The notes under the pieces were generated by a model. The model had not been told where the DNA came from. It did no database searches and saw only the letters and a list, made by a program, of their open reading frames with translations. A DNA stretch of 64,000 nucleotides, taken from NCBI RefSeq assembly GCF_023008405.1, contig NZ_CP095376.1, positions 7,792,501 through 7,856,500 on the forward strand, read 5' to 3'. This DNA is from Amycolatopsis sp. FBCC-B4732 (GTDB lineage: Bacteria; Actinomycetota; Actinomycetes; Mycobacteriales; Pseudonocardiaceae). Shown piece by piece: positions 26,523 through 37,845 of this stretch; position 1 is the stretch's first letter, and each line of letters starts with the position of its first letter. The position numbers were made by a program, and so were the translations under genes.

Positions 26523-27512
26523 ATGCTTCGCACGCGCATCGCCGTCTCCGTCGCCGCTGCGGCAGCCGGGCTGGCAGTGCTCACCGCTTGCTCGGGTGCC
26601 GAAACTGCTCAGCCGGTCATCGCCCCCGCGGCGGCGGGCGGCACCGGTGGCGGCCAGATCGCCAACGGCCAGGTGGGCAACGCAGCTCCGGCGTCGAACG
26701 AATCGAAACTCGTCGTCGCGGACGTCGCGAGCGTCGGACAGGTGCTCACCGACCAGAACGGCATGACGCTCTACCGGTTCGACAAGGACACGGCGAAGCC
26801 GCCGAAGTCCAATTGCGACGGTGACTGCGCCAAGGCTTGGCCGCCGCTGCTGGCGACCGGGGACGTTCAGGTGCAGGGGGTCGACAAGAACCTCGTCGGG
26901 AAGGTGACGCGGTCCGACGGGACCGAGCAGATCACCGTCGGCGGGTGGGCGCTCTACCGCTACGCCAAGGACACCAAGGCCGGTGACGCGACCGGGCAGG
27001 GTGTCGGTGGCGCCTGGTACGCCTCGAACGCCAAGGGCGGGAAGGCCGGGCAGGCCGCGGCCGAAGCCGGCGTCGTCAAGCTCAGCGCGAGCAAGATCGA
27101 CGGGCTCGGGGACGCGATCGTCGACCAGAACGGGATGACGCTCTACCTGTTCACGAAGGACACCAAGAAGGCCAAGACGTCCGCCTGCAACGGCGACTGC
27201 GCCAAGACGTGGCCCGCGGTCCTCTCGAACAACGGCAAGGTCGAACTGCAGGGCATCGACTCGAAGCTGCTCGGCAGCATCAAGCGCGCGGACGGCACCG
27301 AGCAGGTCACCATCGGCGGCTGGCCCGTCTACACCTTCTCGAAGGACCTGAAGCCGGGCGACGCGAACGGCATGGGCGTCAACGGCACCTGGTTCGTCAT
27401 CGAGCCCAACGGCTGCAAGGTCGGCACCACCCCCAGCTCCACCGCCAACCAGGCTCCGGCTGACAGTGGCGCTGGGAGCAGCAACTCCGGCGCCGGTGGC
27501 ACCACCTACTGA
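26523..27512 (+). CDS. Lipoprotein with duplicated COG4315/Lipoprotein_15 repeats
   Basis: 329 residues. Lipoprotein signal with lipobox LTAC (Cys23). Two copies of a secreted module of about 100 residues: each has DQNGMTLYRFDKDT or DQNGMTLYLFTKDT, a C-x-GDCAK-x-WPP/AV block, the phrase DGTEQ(I/V)T(V/I)GGW and a final GAWYAS or GTWFVI. The Y-x4-D repeat family has no firmly assigned role. ATG at 26523 with AAGGAG upstream. Ser/Gly/Thr-rich C-terminus. Likely outside the membrane and driven by an extracytoplasmic-stress sigma factor. Confidence 0.85.
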   Translation: MLRTRIAVSVAAAAAGLAVLTACSGAETAQPVIAPAAAGGTGGGQIANGQVGNAAPASNESKLVVADVASVGQVLTDQNGMTLYRFDKDTAKPPKSNCDGDCAKAWPPLLATGDVQVQGVDKNLVGKVTRSDGTEQITVGGWALYRYAKDTKAGDATGQGVGGAWYASNAKGGKAGQAAAEAGVVKLSASKIDGLGDAIVDQNGMTLYLFTKDTKKAKTSACNGDCAKTWPAVLSNNGKVELQGIDSKLLGSIKRADGTEQVTIGGWPVYTFSKDLKPGDANGMGVNGTWFVIEPNGCKVGTTPSSTANQAPADSGAGSSNSGAGGTTY

Positions 27513-27527
27513 GCCACCTCGAAACTG

Positions 27528-28181
27528 CTAGTGGGCGAGGCCCGGCGGACGCTCTTCGCGAGCGACCTCCGGGCCTCGCTCGTCGTGGTGGCGGCGCAGG
27601 AACGAGCGGCGACGCGGCTGGGCGGCGACGTCGTCGTTGCGGTCCGTGCGGTCGCGGTCGATGCGGTCGCGGTCGATGACTTCGGTGTGCTGCTCGGTGA
27701 TCGCCGGCTCTTCGACCGTCTCGTCCTCGGGCAGGAGGATGGCGCGGCGGGCCGGGAGGACGGCGATCAGCAGGCCGAGCGCCGCGACGCCGAGGTGCAG
27801 CCACGTGTCGGCGGGACCCATGTCCATCGGGTTGCCGGCGGTGGCGAAGGGGTTGTTCGAGATGAGACCGTCGATCATCAGGCCCCAGACGAACAGCAGG
27901 CCGTAACCGATGAACAGCAGCCAGCCGAACGTGCGGGCGCGGCCCGAACCGAACGCCAGCAGCAGACCGACCACGCCGGTCCCGATGCGGACCAGGCTCA
28001 TGAGCGGGTTGGCGGAAAACCGCCAGAACCCCGCGTCGTGGTGGCCGGCGAAGTTGCCGAAGCCCGTCCTGGTCAATCCGATGATGCCGACGACGAGGAA
28101 CGCGATCCCGGCCAGTCCGGCCAGCACCTGCGCCGGCTGCAGGCCGCGAACCCGGATGCGTGCGCCTTTCGCGTGAGTCAT
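27528..28181 (-). CDS. DUF4383 membrane protein
   Basis: 217 residues. Four transmembrane segments (VLAGLAGIAFLVVGIIGL, PLMSLVRIGTGVVGLLLAF, FGWLLFIGYGLLFVWGLM, LHLGVAALGLLIAVLPA) in the DUF4383 arrangement, with the conserved GHHDAGFWRF loop. The last 70 residues are hydrophilic and highly charged (repeated DRDR pattern, then RRRSFLRRHHDERG), a cytoplasmic tail. Function unknown; family members are often stress-induced. ATG at 28181. Confidence 0.8.
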   Translation of the reverse strand: MTHAKGARIRVRGLQPAQVLAGLAGIAFLVVGIIGLTRTGFGNFAGHHDAGFWRFSANPLMSLVRIGTGVVGLLLAFGSGRARTFGWLLFIGYGLLFVWGLMIDGLISNNPFATAGNPMDMGPADTWLHLGVAALGLLIAVLPARRAILLPEDETVEEPAITEQHTEVIDRDRIDRDRTDRNDDVAAQPRRRSFLRRHHDERGPEVAREERPPGLAH

Positions 28182-28371
28182 GACTCCAGTCCTTCCCAGC
28201 GGGTGGTGACGACCGTCACCGCCCTCAGGTACCCCGCGAACACGGTGAGCGAAACGACTGTGCTTGCCCGCGGGCCACCTGCGCGTTCGCGGTTTCGGTG
28301 CCTCGCGAGAGCTATCCCACAAAACCACCCGTTTCAGCGAACAGCGCGCGGTGTTCCCGGCAATCCAGGGC

Positions 28372-29250
28372 ATGCGCAAGCTGAGCGGGATCTTCCTGGT
28401 GGGGCTGTGCCTGGGGGCGATCGGCGCGGTGGTGCTCACCGCGAGTCACAGCGGCCCCCCGGCCGCCGAAGCGGTCGCGGTCGCGGAACCGCTGACAACG
28501 ATGTCGGATTCACCACCGAGCACGCCGACGCCGACACCCACGCCGAGTGCGAGCAAGAGCGCCACCCCGACGCCGAAGAGCGCGCCGAAGGTGGACGCCG
28601 CCGAGGTGGACCGGCTGATGGCGAGCGGGACCGTCAGCGCCGTCGTGTTCGACCGGGAGCGCGCGGCGGCGACCGTCTCCGTGCGGGCGGACCGCGGGTA
28701 CACGTCGGCGTCGCTGGTGAAGCTGCTGATCGCGCTCACCGTGCTGGAGCGGGGTGGTCCGACGGCGTCGGTGCAGCGGATGCTGTCCCGCAGCGACGAC
28801 GACCTCGCGAGCCAGTTCTGGGCGGCGTACGGCGGGCCGGCGATCGTCACGCGCTGGGCCGGGAAGCTCGGTCTCACCGGGACGCGGGCGCCCGAGGATC
28901 CCGGGCGCTGGGGCGACACGCGGATCACCGCGCGGGACGTCGTGCGGATCTACCAGTACGTGCTGGAGCACGCGCCGGGCGCGATCATGGCCGCGCTGCG
29001 GGCCGCGACCGAGCGGGGGGCCGACGGGTTCCGGCAGTACTTCGGGATCCCGGACGCCGCCGCGGGACGGCCGTGGGCGGTCAAGCAGGGCTGGTCGTGC
29101 TGCCGGCCGACGCGGATGCTGCACACCTCGGGCGTGGTCGGCGACGGGGACCGGTACATCGTGGTGGTGCTGAGCGAGCACCCCGCTTCGGTCGACTACG
29201 CGACCGGGTCGAAGCGGGTGACGGCGATCGTCTCCGCGCTGCTTGGCTGA
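28372..29250 (+). CDS. Membrane-anchored serine hydrolase, class A beta-lactamase-like fold
   Basis: 292 residues. N-terminal signal anchor (FLVGLCLGAIGAVVL), a Pro/Thr/Ser-rich linker (about 45-72), then a penicilloyl-hydrolase-like domain. Motifs: S-x-x-K as SLVK (Ser114, Lys117), SDD (141-143) in place of SDN, and KQG in AVKQGWSCC in place of KTG. There is no clear omega-loop Glu, so it is more likely a peptidoglycan-acting or regulatory homologue than a true beta-lactamase. ATG at 28372. Its stop is 3 bp from the convergent esterase stop. Confidence 0.75.
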   Translation: MRKLSGIFLVGLCLGAIGAVVLTASHSGPPAAEAVAVAEPLTTMSDSPPSTPTPTPTPSASKSATPTPKSAPKVDAAEVDRLMASGTVSAVVFDRERAAATVSVRADRGYTSASLVKLLIALTVLERGGPTASVQRMLSRSDDDLASQFWAAYGGPAIVTRWAGKLGLTGTRAPEDPGRWGDTRITARDVVRIYQYVLEHAPGAIMAALRAATERGADGFRQYFGIPDAAAGRPWAVKQGWSCCRPTRMLHTSGVVGDGDRYIVVVLSEHPASVDYATGSKRVTAIVSALLG

Positions 29251-29253
29251 GTC

Positions 29254-30459
29254 CTACTGGTCCGTGTCCGCGAGCGCCCCGTGCGCTCCGGACTTCGGCA
29301 GCGGCCACGGGAGGACTCCGCCCGTCGTGTCCGCCTGACGACCCGCCGGGGCCGGACTCGTCGTGTGGGCACCGATCCAAGCCAGGACGTCCGGGATCTG
29401 GGACTTGAAGGTGTTCATGTTGTGGCCCGCGTCCCGGACGCGCCACGACGTGAACTGCAGCGGGGGCCGGGCCGCGGCGCGGATCTGGTCGATCGCGTAG
29501 CTCTCGTAGTTCTCCTTGTCGCCCGAGATCGCCAGGATCTGGACCGGGGACGGGTGGAGGCGGACGTTGACCCGGACGTTGTTGGCGTCGTTGATGTCCT
29601 GGCGGCCGTGGAACAGGTCTTCGGTCTCGGCGTCGATCTGGGCCTTGTCGTAGCCGCTGACGCTGACCGCCTGGCCGTACCACTGCGGGTGGCGGGTCAC
29701 CAGGTTCATCGCGCAGTAGCCGCCCGACGACCAGCCCGCGATCGTCCAGCCCTGGCGGTTCGGGGAGACGCCCAGCTTCTGCAGGGCCCAGTCGCGCAGG
29801 TCGGCCGTCAGGTACGTGTCGTTGGCCGTTCCGTTGACCTCGTCGACGCATTCGGTGTCGTGGCCGACCTTCGGGACGCCCGTCGGGTCGGGGACGATCA
29901 CCACGGTCGGCGGCAGGGCCTTGCGCGCGATCGCCGCGTCGAGTTGCTGGGGCATGCCGTAGACGGCGAAGACCTCGGGGCCGGACGGGTAGTTCGGGAT
30001 CCACTCGATCGCCGGGAAGCGGAGTTCCTTGTAGGCCGCGTCGAAGTACTGCGGGGGCAGGTACACCGTGACGTCGCGGGTCAGCTTGGTGCGGCGGCCG
30101 GTCACCTTCATGTGGACGACCGTGCCCTTGCCCTCGCGCGCGTGCGCCACCCCCGTGTCGCGCAGCTTCTCGAGGTCCTCGCCGTTCTGCGCCGCTTCGG
30201 CGTCGGTGCCCTGGCCGGAGTACACGCCGGTGCCGATCAGGGAGCCGACCGTCGGGAAGAAGCCGCCGATCATGTTGCCCGCCATGCCGGTGGTCACGAC
30301 CAGCAGGACGACGGCGAGCAGGATCGTGGCGCTGCGCCACAGGCGCTTGCGCTTCCAGCGGTCCCAGAACCACGGGACCGCGATGATCGCGAGCAGCGTC
30401 AGCACGACCACCACGATCATGTTGACCGGCGAATCCAGCCGGATGCTGCTGAAGCTCAT
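29254..30459 (-). CDS. Membrane-anchored esterase (alpha/beta hydrolase, esterase D/mycolyltransferase-like)
   Basis: 401 residues. Two N-terminal membrane segments (NMIVVVVLTLLAIIAVPWF, ATILLAVVLLVVTTGMAG), then an outward-facing alpha/beta hydrolase domain. The nucleophile elbow is GWSSGGYC, the acid lies in the ISGDKEN region and His in RDAGHNMNTF. This architecture matches actinobacterial esterases related to antigen-85/FrmB folds. Starting ATG at 30459. A TATATA-rich -10-like patch on the minus strand near 30517-30525 is the likely promoter. Confidence 0.8.
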   Translation of the reverse strand: MSFSSIRLDSPVNMIVVVVLTLLAIIAVPWFWDRWKRKRLWRSATILLAVVLLVVTTGMAGNMIGGFFPTVGSLIGTGVYSGQGTDAEAAQNGEDLEKLRDTGVAHAREGKGTVVHMKVTGRRTKLTRDVTVYLPPQYFDAAYKELRFPAIEWIPNYPSGPEVFAVYGMPQQLDAAIARKALPPTVVIVPDPTGVPKVGHDTECVDEVNGTANDTYLTADLRDWALQKLGVSPNRQGWTIAGWSSGGYCAMNLVTRHPQWYGQAVSVSGYDKAQIDAETEDLFHGRQDINDANNVRVNVRLHPSPVQILAISGDKENYESYAIDQIRAAARPPLQFTSWRVRDAGHNMNTFKSQIPDVLAWIGAHTTSPAPAGRQADTTGGVLPWPLPKSGAHGALADTDQ

Positions 30460-30545
30460 GGGTCGGTCCTTCCGGGGCGGGCAGTGAACGCGCACCCGGA
30501 ACCCCCCGGGACTCGCGTATATATCACGTTTCAGCCCCCGGACAA

Positions 30546-30581
30546 GTTGCGGCTCTGTGGCTTCCGCCACAGGGCCGCAAC
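30546..30581 (-). terminator. Hairpin terminator
   Basis: GTTGCGGCTCTGTGG and CCACAGGGCCGCAAC form a 15-bp stem (one G-T pair) around CTTCCG. It follows the stop of the leftward hydrolase gene at 30608 and separates it from the esterase gene. Confidence 0.8.
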
Positions 30582-30607
30582 GCACGCCGAACTCAGCGTT
30601 TTCTCAG

Positions 30608-31570
30608 TTATTTCCCCAAAGCCCGGGTCAGGACGGTGACGGCCTGGGTGATCGCCGCCTCGGCGGCGTGGGTCTCGCGCAGCGCGTTGACCATCACGAA
30701 GTCGTGGATGATCCCCTGGTACCGGACGGCCGTGACGGGCACGCCGGCCTGACGCAGCTTCGCGGCGTACGCCTCGCCTTCGTCGCGCAGGACGTCGGCC
30801 TCGCCGGTGATCACGAGAGCCGGGGGCAGGCCGGCGAGCTCCTCGAGCGACGCGCGCAGCGGGGACGCGGTGATCTCCGCGCGCTGGGCGGGGTCGGTCG
30901 TGTACTGGTCCCAGAACCACTTCATGCCTTCGCGGCCGAGGAAGTAGCCCTCGGCGAACTCCAGGTACGACCCGGTGTCGAAGTTCGCGTCGGTGACCGG
31001 GTAGAAGAGCACCTGCTGCTTGAAGGTCACGTCGCCGCGCTGCTTGGCCAGGATCGTCAGCGCCGCCGTCATGTTGCCGCCGACGGAGTCGCCCGCGATC
31101 GCGATGCGCGAGGTGTCCAGCCCCTGCGAAGCACCGTGCTCGGCGACCCACTTCGCCACGGCGTAGCTCTGTTCGATGGCGACCGGGTAGCGCGCCTCCG
31201 GCGAGCGGTCGTACTCGGGGAAGACGACGGCGGCACCGACGCCGGCCGCGAGCTCGCGCACCAGGCGCTCGTGGGTGTGGAAGTCGCCGAACACCCAGCC
31301 GGCGCCGTGGATGTAGACGATCACCGGCAGCGGTCCCTCGACCCCCGCCGGGCGGACGATCCGGGTCTCGACCTCGCCGGTCGGGCCACCCGGCACCTGC
31401 AGGACCTCGATCGACGCGGGTGCCATGGCGATGTCGCCGTCCTGGACGCCGTCGACGGCCTTGCGCCCCTCCGCCGGGGGCAGCTGGAACAGGTACGGCG
31501 GCTGGTCGGTGGCCTCGGCGAACGCCTGCGCGGCCGGTTCGAGCGCCAGGTTGTGCGGGTTGGCGGTCAT
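30608..31570 (-). CDS. Alpha/beta hydrolase of the hormone-sensitive-lipase family
   Basis: 320 residues. HSL-type oxyanion motif YIHGAGW (HGGG-like), nucleophile elbow GDSVGGN, acid in ITGEADVLRDEG and His in GIIHDFVM. Soluble esterase or lipase of unknown substrate. ATG at 31570 with GAGGAGG upstream. Divergent from a MarR/OhrR regulator with a shared 155-bp control region holding the palindrome at 31624, so it is likely repressed by that regulator. Confidence 0.9.
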   Translation of the reverse strand: MTANPHNLALEPAAQAFAEATDQPPYLFQLPPAEGRKAVDGVQDGDIAMAPASIEVLQVPGGPTGEVETRIVRPAGVEGPLPVIVYIHGAGWVFGDFHTHERLVRELAAGVGAAVVFPEYDRSPEARYPVAIEQSYAVAKWVAEHGASQGLDTSRIAIAGDSVGGNMTAALTILAKQRGDVTFKQQVLFYPVTDANFDTGSYLEFAEGYFLGREGMKWFWDQYTTDPAQRAEITASPLRASLEELAGLPPALVITGEADVLRDEGEAYAAKLRQAGVPVTAVRYQGIIHDFVMVNALRETHAAEAAITQAVTVLTRALGK

Positions 31571-31623
31571 GTCGTCCTCCTCGGGGTGAAGCAAGCTGAT
31601 GTCATCAAGGTAGCTCTCAACTG

Positions 31624-31637
31624 AGTTGTGCACAACT
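31624..31637. promoter_or_regulatory. MarR-type operator
   Basis: AGTTGTGCACAACT, a perfect 14-bp palindrome in the divergent region between the hydrolase and the MarR gene. A related half-site CTTAAGTTG follows about 30 bp later. Position and symmetry fit autoregulation and repression by the adjacent MarR protein. Confidence 0.65.
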
Positions 31638-31725
31638 TAATGACGTCCAATGAGATGCAGGGCACTTAAGTTGCCGCCCACCGCGATGTCGGGGAGCATG
31701 GAGTGGTACGAGGAAGGAGGACGCC

Positions 31726-32175
31726 ATGGCATCGCTGCGGCTGGACGATCAGCTCTGCTTCGGGCTGTATTCGGCGTCGCGCGCGGTGACGTCGCTGTAC
31801 CGGGTCGTCCTGGAAGACCTCGACCTGACCTACCCCCAGTACCTGGTCATGCTGGCGCTCTGGGAGACCGACCACCGCCTGGTGAAGGAGCTCGGTGCCG
31901 AGCTCAACCTCGACTCGGGCACGCTCTCGCCGCTGCTCAAGCGGCTGCAGACCGCGGGGCTGGTGAGCCGGAACCGGCAGGCCGACGACGAGCGGTCGGT
32001 CCGCGTCAGCCTGAGCGAAACCGGGAAGGCGCTGCGCGAGAAGGCGCAGGGCATCCCCGACGTGATCGGCACGGCGATGAGCCTGGACGACGCCGGGGTG
32101 GCCCGGCTGCGCGCCGAGCTCGACCGCCTGACAGAGTCGGTGAACGCCTATCGGGAGGCTCGGGCACCGGCATGA
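31726..32175 (+). CDS. MarR/OhrR-family transcriptional regulator
   Basis: 149 residues, winged HTH. The N-terminal DDQLCFGLYSAS has the conserved Cys (Cys11) of one-Cys/two-Cys OhrR sensors that react with organic hydroperoxides. The recognition region is LDSGTLSPLLKRLQTAGLV with the wing at NRQADDERSVRVSL. Divergent target is the hydrolase at 30608; no ohr gene is nearby, so hydroperoxide sensing is inferred only from the Cys. It overlaps the next gene by ATGA. Confidence 0.88.
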   Translation: MASLRLDDQLCFGLYSASRAVTSLYRVVLEDLDLTYPQYLVMLALWETDHRLVKELGAELNLDSGTLSPLLKRLQTAGLVSRNRQADDERSVRVSLSETGKALREKAQGIPDVIGTAMSLDDAGVARLRAELDRLTESVNAYREARAPA

Positions 32176-33014
32176 TCAACCACGATGACGCGCTGAAGGC
32201 CGTCGAAAGCAGCCTGGACCGCCCCTCGGCGGCCCGGATCTACGACTACTTCATCGGCGGCGACACGCACTACGCGATCGACCGCGACTTCGCCGAGAAG
32301 GTCCGCGCCCGGCTGCCGCTCATGGGCGACTACTGCCTGACGAGCCGGCAGTTCCTCGGCCGCGCGGTCCGCCAGTGCGTCCACGAGGGCATCCGGCAGT
32401 TCGTCGACATCGGCTCCGGCCTGCCGACCGCGGGCAACGTGCACGAGGTCGCCGACGATGAGCGCGAAGAACTCGACACGCGCGTGCTCTACATCGACAA
32501 CGAGCCGATCGCGCTCGCGCACTCGACGCTGCTGCTCGCCGACACCGCCGACCCCGAGCGCCACCACGCCATCGCCGCGGACTTCCTGCAGCCGGAAGAC
32601 CTCTGGGACCGGGTGACCGCGTCCGACGTCATCGACGTGCGGGAGCCGATGGCGCTGGTGATCAACGCCGTCATGCACTTCGTCAAGGACGAGCAGAACC
32701 CGGACTACCTGCTGGACTTCTACCGCGACCGGCTGCCGTCCGGTTCGCTGCTGGTGCTGTCGCAGATGACCAACGAGAACCCGGTCAACGACGACGAGCG
32801 GCAGGCGCTGATCGACCTGCTCGAGTACTACGAGACCACGACGAACCCCGGTTTCCTGCGGCCGATGGCCGAGTTCGAACGCTTCTTCGGCGGCTGGCCG
32901 ATGCTCGAACCGGGGCTCGTCTACGCGCCGGCGTGGCACCCCGACGAGCGGACCGTGTTCGCCGCCTCGCCGTCGGAATCCCGCGTGATCGGCGGCGTCG
33001 CCCGCAAGCCTTAG
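32172..33014 (+). CDS. SAM-dependent methyltransferase (Methyltransf_19, PF04672 type)
   Basis: 280 residues. N-terminal PSAARIYDYFIGGDTHYAID is the hallmark of this actinobacterial family; the SAM-binding stretch is QFVDIGSGLPT. Substrate unknown. Translationally coupled to the MarR gene (ATGA). The stop TAG shares bases with the stop of the convergent patatin gene (TTAG at 33011-33014). Confidence 0.88.
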   Translation: MINHDDALKAVESSLDRPSAARIYDYFIGGDTHYAIDRDFAEKVRARLPLMGDYCLTSRQFLGRAVRQCVHEGIRQFVDIGSGLPTAGNVHEVADDEREELDTRVLYIDNEPIALAHSTLLLADTADPERHHAIAADFLQPEDLWDRVTASDVIDVREPMALVINAVMHFVKDEQNPDYLLDFYRDRLPSGSLLVLSQMTNENPVNDDERQALIDLLEYYETTTNPGFLRPMAEFERFFGGWPMLEPGLVYAPAWHPDERTVFAASPSESRVIGGVARKP

Positions 33015-33949
33015 GAAGCTTCGCGCAAGCTTTCCAGCACGTCGAGGACCGCGCTCTTGCCCAGCTCGACGGCCTTGCGCAGCACCTCGGGGTCCCGCTC
33101 CAGCGTGGCCACGTCCGGGGCCCCCACCGGCGGCCGGATGCTCAGGATGCGCGGATCGGACGCCAGGACTTCTTCGTCCTCGACGTCCCGGCGGTAGGTG
33201 TCGCGCCACGCCGGGATCGCGCCCGGGGCCTGGCGGCGCAGGAACCGCGGCACCACGACGTCGTACGCGCGGGGCGGCGGCAGCGGCAGTTCGTCGGCAC
33301 GGCGGGTGCGCAGCACGAGGACGTCGGTCGCGTCCTGGGCCAGCGCCGTCCGGTACGGGATCGGCTCGGCGACACCCGCGTCGACGAACCGGCGGCCGGC
33401 CATCGGGATCGGCGGCCCGGCCAGCACCGGCATGCACGACGACGCCGCGAGCGAGACCTTGATCGCGTCGACGTCGTCGAGGAAGGGGTGCAGGTCGGTC
33501 GACTCCCCCGTGTCGGCGTCGGTGGCGAGCGGGTGGAACGTCACCGGGTTGGCCAGGATCGCCGGGAAGTCCATCGGCTCCAGCACCGAATAGACCTGGT
33601 GGACGAGGTATTCGAGGTCGATCACCGCGCGGCCGCGCAGGGTGTGCAGCGGGTTGATGATCCGGCGCATGACGACCGGGTTCCACCAGGTCCGCACGCC
33701 CGTCGACGAGCAGCCGCTGAGCAGCCAGGCGCCGTTCAGCGCGCCGGCCGACGAGCCGTAGACGGCGTCGAACACCGGGACGGCGCCGAGTTCGTCGAGC
33801 GCCAGAGCCATGCCGCTGGAGTACGTCCCGCGGCTGCTGCCGCCTTCGACGGCGAGCGCGAGGCGCCTGCCGTCGGTGCGTTCGCCCGGGACGCTGCCCG
33901 TCGCCAGCCGTTCGGAGATCAGTTCGAGTACCGGGTGCACTCTCTCCAT
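33011..33949 (-). CDS. Patatin-like phospholipase
   Basis: 312 residues. Patatin domain: oxyanion motif EGGSSRGTYSSG (one Gly replaced by Ser relative to G-G-G-x-R-G), Ser nucleophile in GSSAGALNG (G-x-S-x-G), and catalytic Asp in FVDAGVAEP (usual D-G-G/A). Cytoplasmic lipid acyl hydrolase. ATG at 33949 preceded by AGG only weakly. It is divergent from a PadR gene, so its promoter region contains the PadR-type repeats at 34018-34038. Confidence 0.88.
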   Translation of the reverse strand: MERVHPVLELISERLATGSVPGERTDGRRLALAVEGGSSRGTYSSGMALALDELGAVPVFDAVYGSSAGALNGAWLLSGCSSTGVRTWWNPVVMRRIINPLHTLRGRAVIDLEYLVHQVYSVLEPMDFPAILANPVTFHPLATDADTGESTDLHPFLDDVDAIKVSLAASSCMPVLAGPPIPMAGRRFVDAGVAEPIPYRTALAQDATDVLVLRTRRADELPLPPPRAYDVVVPRFLRRQAPGAIPAWRDTYRRDVEDEEVLASDPRILSIRPPVGAPDVATLERDPEVLRKAVELGKSAVLDVLESLREAS

Positions 33950-34007
33950 CCTGGTCGTTTCGCGCGCGGAGTCGACCCGATTTGCCTCACTCAGGGGGGT
34001 GAAGTGA

Positions 34008-36608
<2,601 letters not shown>

Positions 36609-36643
36609 CCCGATAAGCGTCGGGCACTGGCAGGATGGGGCGC

Positions 36644-37612
36644 GTGCGAGACGTATGCGTGATCGGGCTCGGGCTGATCGGCGGTTCGCTGCTGCGTGCG
36701 GCCGCCGCCAGCGGCCGCACGGCGTTCGGCGCCGCGGTTTCCGAAGGGGACGCCGACGCGGCCAGCAGAGCGGGTTACGACGTCACGACCGACGTCGAAG
36801 CCGCGCTGCACCGGGCCGCCGCCGACGACGCGCTGGTCGTGCTCGCGGTGCCGCTCCCGGCCGTCGAAGACCTGCTGCGGCTGGTCAACCAGCACGCGTC
36901 GCACTGCCTGCTCACCGACGTGACCAGCGTGAAAGCGCCGGTCCTGGACGCGGTCCGCCGCCGGGTGCCCTACACGCGGTACGTCGGCGGGCACCCGATG
37001 GCGGGGACGTCGAACTCGGGCTGGCTGGCCGGGGACGCGACGCTGTTCCAGGGCGCGGCCTGGGTCGTCGCCGTCGAAGAGGACACCGACCTCGACGCCT
37101 GGGCCGAAGTGACGGCGCTCGTGCTCGACATCGGCGCGCACGTCGTCCCGCTGCCGGCGGAGTCGCACGACGAGGCCGTCGCCCGGATTTCGCACCTGCC
37201 GCACCTGTTCGCGGCCATCCTCGCCACGATCGGCGGCGAGGGCGGCCCGCTCGCGATGTCGCTGGCCGCCGGGTCCTACCGGGACGGGACGCGGGTCGCG
37301 GGCTCGAACCCGCACCTCGTGCGCGCGATGACCGAAGGCAACCGGGACGCGCTGCTGCCGATCGTCGACGAAGCCCTCGGCCGGCTCGGTGCCGCGCGCG
37401 GCTCGCTCGCGTCGACCGGTGGGCTGGCGGCCACGATCAACGCGGGTTACGAGGGCGCGCAGGCCCTCGCCGCCAACCTGGACGCCGAACGCGCGGGCGT
37501 CCGGATCAGCCTGGCGGCGCCGGACGCCCGGCAGGGCCTGATCGCGCTCGGCGAGCGCGGCGGCCGGATCACCGGGCTGTCCGACGGGATCGCCACCGGC
37601 GAGGTCCAGTAG
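36644..37612 (+). CDS. tyrA: Prephenate dehydrogenase
   Basis: 322 residues. N-terminal Rossmann domain VCVIGLGLIGGSLL, the conserved GGHPMAGTSNSG block, and helical C-terminal dimer domain with HLPHLFAAIL and SYRDGTRVAGSNPHLV. It converts prephenate to 4-hydroxyphenylpyruvate with NAD+ in tyrosine synthesis. GTG at 36644 is chosen because AGGATGGGG precedes it; the ATG at 36635 has its AGG directly against it. No ACT domain is seen. Confidence 0.9.
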   Translation: MRDVCVIGLGLIGGSLLRAAAASGRTAFGAAVSEGDADAASRAGYDVTTDVEAALHRAAADDALVVLAVPLPAVEDLLRLVNQHASHCLLTDVTSVKAPVLDAVRRRVPYTRYVGGHPMAGTSNSGWLAGDATLFQGAAWVVAVEEDTDLDAWAEVTALVLDIGAHVVPLPAESHDEAVARISHLPHLFAAILATIGGEGGPLAMSLAAGSYRDGTRVAGSNPHLVRAMTEGNRDALLPIVDEALGRLGAARGSLASTGGLAATINAGYEGAQALAANLDAERAGVRISLAAPDARQGLIALGERGGRITGLSDGIATGEVQ

Positions 37613-37822
37613 TCAGCGCGCGGGCGGGTTGTCCGGGGTGTCGTCGAACTTGTTGAGGAAGTCCTTGGCCTTCTCGACGCCGCCGTCGATCTGCGAGTCG
37701 TGGCCGGCGAACTTGGACTTCGCGAAGTCCGCCGCCTTGTCCAGGCCCTCCTCGATCTTGTCGTTGTGCTCGCGCAGGGCCTCTTCGGCCTTGCCCTTCA
37801 ACGCGTCGAAGTCGATTCCCAT
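37613..37822 (-). CDS. MT0933-like small antitoxin-family protein
   Basis: 69 residues, highly charged and helical: MGIDFDALKGKAEEALREHN then GLDKAADFAKSKF. This matches PF14013 (MT0933/Rv0909-like), annotated as the antitoxin of a type II pair in mycobacteria. No toxin (Rv0910-like) gene is adjacent; the SRPBCC-type protein at 39882 is on the other strand beyond the FUSC gene, and Rv0910 itself is SRPBCC-like, so a split pair is possible but unproven. ATG at 37822. Its stop abuts the tyrA stop. Confidence 0.8.
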   Translation of the reverse strand: MGIDFDALKGKAEEALREHNDKIEEGLDKAADFAKSKFAGHDSQIDGGVEKAKDFLNKFDDTPDNPPAR

Positions 37823-37845
37823 GGAGCAATTGAACAGCACGGACC